Notes under the pieces: model-generated
Told to the model about the DNA's origin: nothing
The model's database searches: none
The model's input: the letters and a program-made list of their open reading frames with translations, nothing else
Program-made: the position numbers and the translations under genes
In this document: positions 7,328-7,600 of the stretch, piece after piece
Position numbering within the stretch: the first letter of the stretch is position 1
Layout: every line of letters starts with the position of its first letter
From: Trueperaceae bacterium
GTDB lineage: Bacteria > Deinococcota > Deinococci > Deinococcales > Trueperaceae
Direction of reading: 5' to 3'
DNA length: 7,600 nt
Assembly: GCA_007130355.1 (NCBI GenBank)
Contig: SLSQ01000206.1
Location: forward strand, 1-7,600

Positions 7328-7334
7328 GCCGCTC

Positions 7335-7600
7335 ATGCAGGTCATCGCGATGCTCGGAACCGACCCGGCCGCCCTGGCGCTCGCGCGCTACCGCGACCCG
7401 CAGGCGCGGCTGCTCCTGCACCCCGTCCCGGCCGGGTCCACCGCCGAGGCGGTGCGGGCGCTGCCGGTGCTCGGATTCGCGGGAGCGCTCGTGTTCGGCG
7501 ACGAGGCGCGTCGCGAGGCGGCCGCCGCGTGCGGGCGCCGTTCGCTCGACGCCGACGACCTCGGCGTCGTCGACGCGGTCGCCGTGGCGGGGGACGCGAC
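7335..7600 (+). CDS. Uncharacterised protein, 5' part only; faint similarity to shikimate dehydrogenase N-terminal domain
   Basis: The frame is open from ATG 7335 to the window edge (88 codons), with strongly GC-biased third positions, as expected for a real gene in this DNA. The product begins MQVIAMLGTDPAALALARY. The segment LPVLGFAGALVFGD recalls the shikimate dehydrogenase region L..LGF.GANVTIPHK, and DDLGVVDAVAVAGD recalls A..IGAVNTVV..DG. However, the substrate-binding HS.SP motif and the catalytic Lys of true AroE enzymes are missing, so if related it is a divergent or inactive paralogue. This reading is tentative, and the missing C-terminal part should hold the NADP-binding domain if it is right. 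The start is supported by a -10 box 7 nt upstream. It diverges from thrS. Confidence 0.7.
   Translation, partial: MQVIAMLGTDPAALALARYRDPQARLLLHPVPAGSTAEAVRALPVLGFAGALVFGDEARREAAAACGRRSLDADDLGVVDAVAVAGDA

Noticed and set aside
5093..7345. Long minus-strand frame (750 codons) overlapping thrS
   Set aside because: Low-complexity Arg/Pro/Gly translation with no motif. The thrS frame covers the same bases with full domain conservation.

Overview
This is a GC-rich window (about 70 % G+C by eye) from a bacterial chromosome. It is densely coding, with housekeeping genes in alternating orientation. There is no mobile element, CRISPR array, RNA gene or prophage. The best guess for the organism is a deinococcotal (Thermus/Deinococcus/Truepera-like) bacterium. 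Three start codons are preceded by a TANNNT -10 box at exactly 7 nt, the architecture of leaderless transcripts, which are abundant in Deinococcus. The N-terminal half of the threonyl-tRNA synthetase also resembles the Thermus enzyme as I remember it. Actinomycetota, which also use leaderless mRNAs, remain a real alternative.

Layout: (1) 1-2310, +: the C-terminal part of dnaE, the replicative DNA polymerase III alpha subunit, entering from the left edge. (2) 2351-3454, -: pilT, the type IV pilus retraction ATPase, convergent with dnaE across a 40-bp gap that holds a GGCCGGCC inverted repeat. (3) 3536-5169, +: a three-cistron unit consisting of a putative leaderless 17-codon leader ORF, a membrane-anchored cyclophilin and a cytoplasmic cyclophilin. 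Each junction is a 4-nt ATGA overlap, and a Shine-Dalgarno sequence precedes each cyclophilin. (4) 5170-5283: a convergent gap with a strong GC hairpin closed by a UNCG-type tetraloop. (5) 5284-7290, -: thrS, threonyl-tRNA synthetase, complete. (6) 7335 to the right edge, +: the start of a protein with faint resemblance to the N-terminal domain of shikimate dehydrogenases. It is divergent from thrS, and the 44-bp gap carries two face-to-face -10 boxes.

The genes do not form one pathway. The two cyclophilins are clearly an operon and a tandem duplication. One is predicted to face the cell exterior and the other the cytosol, so together they would supply prolyl isomerase activity on both sides of the membrane. 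No new defence or mobile system is visible. The observations most worth following are the leaderless Pro-containing leader ORF coupled to the prolyl isomerase operon, the constant 7-nt promoter-to-ATG spacing, the 76-residue insertion in the first cyclophilin, and the mixed signatures in ThrRS.
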